This document shows, piece by piece, positions 4,968 to 7,185 of a DNA stretch of 7,185 nucleotides. Location of the stretch: assembly GCA_032124675.1 (NCBI GenBank), contig JAQBDA010000192.1:1-7185 (forward strand), read 5' to 3'. The notes beneath the pieces are model-generated. The model saw only the letters and a program-made list of their open reading frames with translations, was not told the origin of the DNA and ran no database searches. This DNA is from JAQBDA01 sp032124675 (lineage in GTDB: Bacteria; Chloroflexota; Anaerolineae; Anaerolineales; UBA4823). The position numbers were made by a program, and so were the translations under genes. Position 1 is the stretch's first letter. Each line of letters starts with the position of its first letter.

Positions 4968-6404
4968 CTACGATGATCCCGGCGGTTCTAAATGGACAAA
5001 GACATCCACAACCCCCTCAAGCTGAGCACTCAGCTCGCGTTCCAGCAGGCTGGAGAGCTGGTGGGCATCTGCAACCGGTGTGTCCGGCGCAATGGTGCAT
5101 TCAAGGGATACCGAATACCCTGCTGCTATCCCAGTATTTCGGCGCACGATGATATTATGTGGGTCGCTCAAGGATGGGATCCCATCGACGATCTCCTTCA
5201 CTGCTACCTTCACCCGCTGCCCGACTTCTTCCGGTACCCGGTCGCCTTCCTGCACCTGGCGATCCGCCATCTCGATATGCGTGTGCACTACATCTACCCC
5301 GGGTGCTCGCTGGCGGATCTCGACTTCCAACTTGTCCACCAGATCATGAGCCTGTCCGAGGGTAAGCAGCGGGTCGACACCGACATGTGCTTCCAGATAC
5401 AGCTCGCCTTCAAAACGGCGAAGCCAACTTTCATGTACGACCAGTCCAAGTTCATCGGCAGTCTGCCTAAGCAGCGCAAACACATCCTGCGATCCCATGG
5501 ATGAGTGTCTCTGGGCTTCGACGTGAACAGTCACATCTGCTACTTTCTCCAGCGCCAGCAGGCGGCGGCGAATTTCGGTTGCCACAGCATCCGCTTCCTG
5601 CACCGTCTTCGCGGGCGAGATGCGCACATGCAGATCCACCGCTGCGCTCCCGCTGGCACCCCGGCTGCGCACCCGGTGAAATGACTCCACACCACCCACC
5701 TGGCGCACGATCTCCGCAATCTCCTGAGGGTCGATAACAGCCTGATCAACAAGAACCGGGATGGTCTCGCGCAGCACATCGACACCTATCTTGGCAATCA
5801 CAAACGCAACCCCCACTGCCAGGATGGCATCGACCCGCGGGTATCCCAGGGCAACCATTCCAAGACCTGCCAGAACAGAAAGAGAAACGATAATACTGGC
5901 GCGGGTATGCAGCGCGTCAGCAACCAGGATCTCGCTGTTCAAGCGCCGGCCCTGGCGCAGCTCGAACAGGCTGGTCCCGGCCTGGATGACCATCGACACC
6001 AGCATGGCACCGACAACCCACCAACTTACCTCAGGCGATGCACCGCTTCTAAACCGCTCCCAGCCGGCTTGCAAGAGCTGCCAGCAAATGAGGAAAAGGA
6101 GGAAAGCGATGATCAGCGCGGCAATGGTCTCAAATTTGCGGTGCCCATAGGGATGTTCTGCATCGGGTGGCTTTGCGGCGACATACAGACCAGCCAGCCC
6201 GATCACATTCGACAGGCCGTCGAACAGGCTGTCCAGGCCATCGGCAATCACGCTTAACGAGCCTGTAGCCACACCGGCTGTCAGCTTAATCACCGTTGCC
6301 AGGAAATTTAGCAGCATGGTGATGACCAGCACAAGCTTGATCCGGCCCAGATCGCGGGTATCGGTGGCAAAATAGCCGTCATCAACCCAATCATAGCGAG
6401 GCAT
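4968..6404 (-). CDS. Cation diffusion facilitator (CDF) family metal transporter with extended C-terminus
   Basis: This 478-residue protein is much longer than the ~300 usual for CDF exporters (Zn, Fe, Mn, Co out of the cytoplasm in exchange for H+). The six membrane helices lie at about 21-44, 48-73, 93-114, 126-147, 163-186 and 191-212. TM2 carries LDSLFDGLSN, where Asp58 and Asp62 match the DxxxD transport site, and the HPYGHRKFE loop (84-92) is a family hallmark. In TM5, HTRAS (166-170) has Ser where the usual HxxxD site has Asp. After the membrane part come three repeated cytoplasmic alpha-beta domains resembling CDF dimerisation domains: about 213-297, 303-382 and 393-475. Each has the pattern of a helix, then V-x-H or D-x-H strands (HVRISP, VHVEA; AHVGVDP, HTHIEMA; ECTIAP, VFVHLEP). 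The start is the ATG at 6404; its ribosome site is weak. It follows the acyltransferase gene by 41 nt and may be cotranscribed with it. I see no clear terminator after it. Confidence 0.88.
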   Translation of the reverse strand: MPRYDWVDDGYFATDTRDLGRIKLVLVITMLLNFLATVIKLTAGVATGSLSVIADGLDSLFDGLSNVIGLAGLYVAAKPPDAEHPYGHRKFETIAALIIAFLLFLICWQLLQAGWERFRSGASPEVSWWVVGAMLVSMVIQAGTSLFELRQGRRLNSEILVADALHTRASIIVSLSVLAGLGMVALGYPRVDAILAVGVAFVIAKIGVDVLRETIPVLVDQAVIDPQEIAEIVRQVGGVESFHRVRSRGASGSAAVDLHVRISPAKTVQEADAVATEIRRRLLALEKVADVTVHVEAQRHSSMGSQDVFALLRQTADELGLVVHESWLRRFEGELYLEAHVGVDPLLTLGQAHDLVDKLEVEIRQRAPGVDVVHTHIEMADRQVQEGDRVPEEVGQRVKVAVKEIVDGIPSLSDPHNIIVRRNTGIAAGYSVSLECTIAPDTPVADAHQLSSLLERELSAQLEGVVDVFVHLEPPGSS

Positions 6405-6445
6405 TAGCGTTAAGTCTTATCTCTCTTGCGGGTGTTGGTTATTGA

Positions 6446-7165
6446 TTACTCTTCTTCCAGTGGGCTGACAGCCACTGGGAATTCTCCGTTTTCTTGCAGC
6501 AGCTCGATCAGGCGAGGGTGATCGGCGTAAGCACCACGCTGGGACTCCGGCAGCATGGCGGCGATACGGCACATGATCTCATCGGTATGCTCTTGAAGCT
6601 GGGCTTCCCGATTCCCCCTGACCAGCGGTGGGATGTAAAAAGGCAGGCCGACAAAAACCGTAATATGAGGCCGTTTGAAGTGTTTCAACTGCTCCTTTAC
6701 CAGCGCATCCTCGGTCCCTGTCGCCGCGACCGGTATGATCGGCAGGCCCGATTTTGACGCCAGGTAGCTGGACCCCGGTTTGCCGGGTATCAATGTTCCG
6801 CTGGGGCTGCGCGTCCCCTCCGGAGAGATAACCAGCACACCACCCGCCTTCAACCGCCCTAGAGCGTTCCGCAAGGCGTGGAAATCGCTGGCAAAACGGT
6901 CCAGCCACAGCGCGTCCAGCTGCTTGACCAGCCAGCGTATGATGCCATACTTACGGTATTTCTCTGCTACGAGCAAGATGATATCATCCCGATCCAGCAG
7001 GTAGTAGACCAGCGGCAGCTCTATGCGCCCGGCATGATTGGCGGCGGCGATATAACCGCCTGTACGCGGCAGGTTTTCCAGCCCATTCACCTCCACCCGC
7101 GTAACTATGGGCAGCAGTGCATTGATCGACGAGCGTAGTATTGAATAGGTCAAAGATTTTCCCAT
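6446..7165 (-). CDS. plsC: PlsC-type 1-acylglycerol-3-phosphate acyltransferase (lysophospholipid acyltransferase)
   Basis: This family transfers an acyl chain to lysophosphatidic acid or a related lysolipid at the inner face of the membrane. From the ATG at 7165 (239 residues) the family blocks appear in order: NHAGRIELPL (43-52, block I), an Arg/Phe region LDRFASDFHALRNAL (88-102, block II), ISPEGTRSPSG (113-123, block III, the phosphate-binding EGTRS) and GLPIIPVAATGTE (140-152, block IV). Block I normally reads H-x4-D; here the acidic residue is Glu49. The length fits the family. I prefer this ATG over the in-frame GTG at 7171, because AAGGTG (7174-7169) is well spaced for the ATG and would overlap the GTG. 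The N-terminus has only a short hydrophobic segment. The exact substrate is uncertain. The gene is 41 nt upstream of the CDF transporter on the same strand; why the two are linked is unclear. Its promoter lies outside the window. Confidence 0.85.
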   Translation of the reverse strand: MGKSLTYSILRSSINALLPIVTRVEVNGLENLPRTGGYIAAANHAGRIELPLVYYLLDRDDIILLVAEKYRKYGIIRWLVKQLDALWLDRFASDFHALRNALGRLKAGGVLVISPEGTRSPSGTLIPGKPGSSYLASKSGLPIIPVAATGTEDALVKEQLKHFKRPHITVFVGLPFYIPPLVRGNREAQLQEHTDEIMCRIAAMLPESQRGAYADHPRLIELLQENGEFPVAVSPLEEE

Positions 7166-7185
7166 GGGCACCTTAATGCGATCGT

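Noticed and set aside
4992..5504. 170-codon + strand frame opposite the CDF gene
   Set aside because: The opposite strand encodes three ordered alpha-beta domains of a clear CDF protein; this frame has no domain and no ribosome site.
7169..7171. GTG as the start of the acyltransferase gene
   Set aside because: The Shine-Dalgarno-like AAGGTG overlaps this GTG; the ATG at 7165 has proper spacing.
1..7185. Alternative genetic code with UGA as a sense codon
   Set aside because: Genes ending at 477 and 3021 stop at TGA at family-appropriate positions, and no long gene has an internal TGA.

Overview
The window is a 7.2 kb bacterial chromosomal stretch of moderate to fairly high G+C. Bacterial sigma70-type promoters are visible (TTGCAT-17-TATTAT, TTGACT-17-TATACT), ruling against an archaeon. 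The gene mix (thermonuclease/lamin-tail secreted protein, TrmB-type regulator, VIT and CDF metal transporters, stand-alone Cas4-like nuclease, C-rich/G-rich intergenic palindrome) resembles Chloroflexota, especially Anaerolineae-like genomes from environmental sequencing. That assignment is inference from gene style only; there is no marker gene. TGA is a normal stop here (the genes ending at 477 and 3021 use it).

Left part, + strand (1-3021): the 3' end of a secreted SNase-like/lamin-tail-domain protein (1-477); a promoter and a MurG-like glycosyltransferase (660-1859) that looks more AT-rich than its neighbours; an intercistronic hairpin; a tiny Met-rich single-pass membrane protein (1921-2109) whose frame continues past its UGA stop to 2151 over a perfect hairpin; a branched palindromic repeat (2177-2263); and a PD-(D/E)XK nuclease of RecB/Cas4 type (2341-3021) that is probably read from a leaderless mRNA. 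These genes do not form an obvious pathway.

Right part, - strand (3214-7165): read in transcription order, a PlsC-type acyltransferase (7165-6446) is followed 41 nt later by a long CDF-family metal transporter (6404-4968). After a 176-nt gap carrying a strong promoter come a TrmB-family regulator (4791-4006) and, 45 nt later, a VIT1/CCC1-family Fe/Mn transporter (3960-3214). The unit ends at a long terminator hairpin (3165-3208). This half looks like a divalent-metal handling cluster: a CDF exporter, a VIT-type carrier, and a local regulator whose promoter holds a direct repeat placed as an autoregulatory operator would be.

No stretch over 300 bases lacks a gene. The larger gaps are 478-659 (promoter and leader of the glycosyltransferase), 2110-2340 (possible readthrough tail, palindrome, -10 box), 3022-3213 (extended -10 box and terminator) and 4792-4967 (regulator promoter; in 4860-4967 I see nothing convincing, including no clear terminator for the CDF gene). 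No tRNA, rRNA, CRISPR array, insertion sequence or phage gene was seen.
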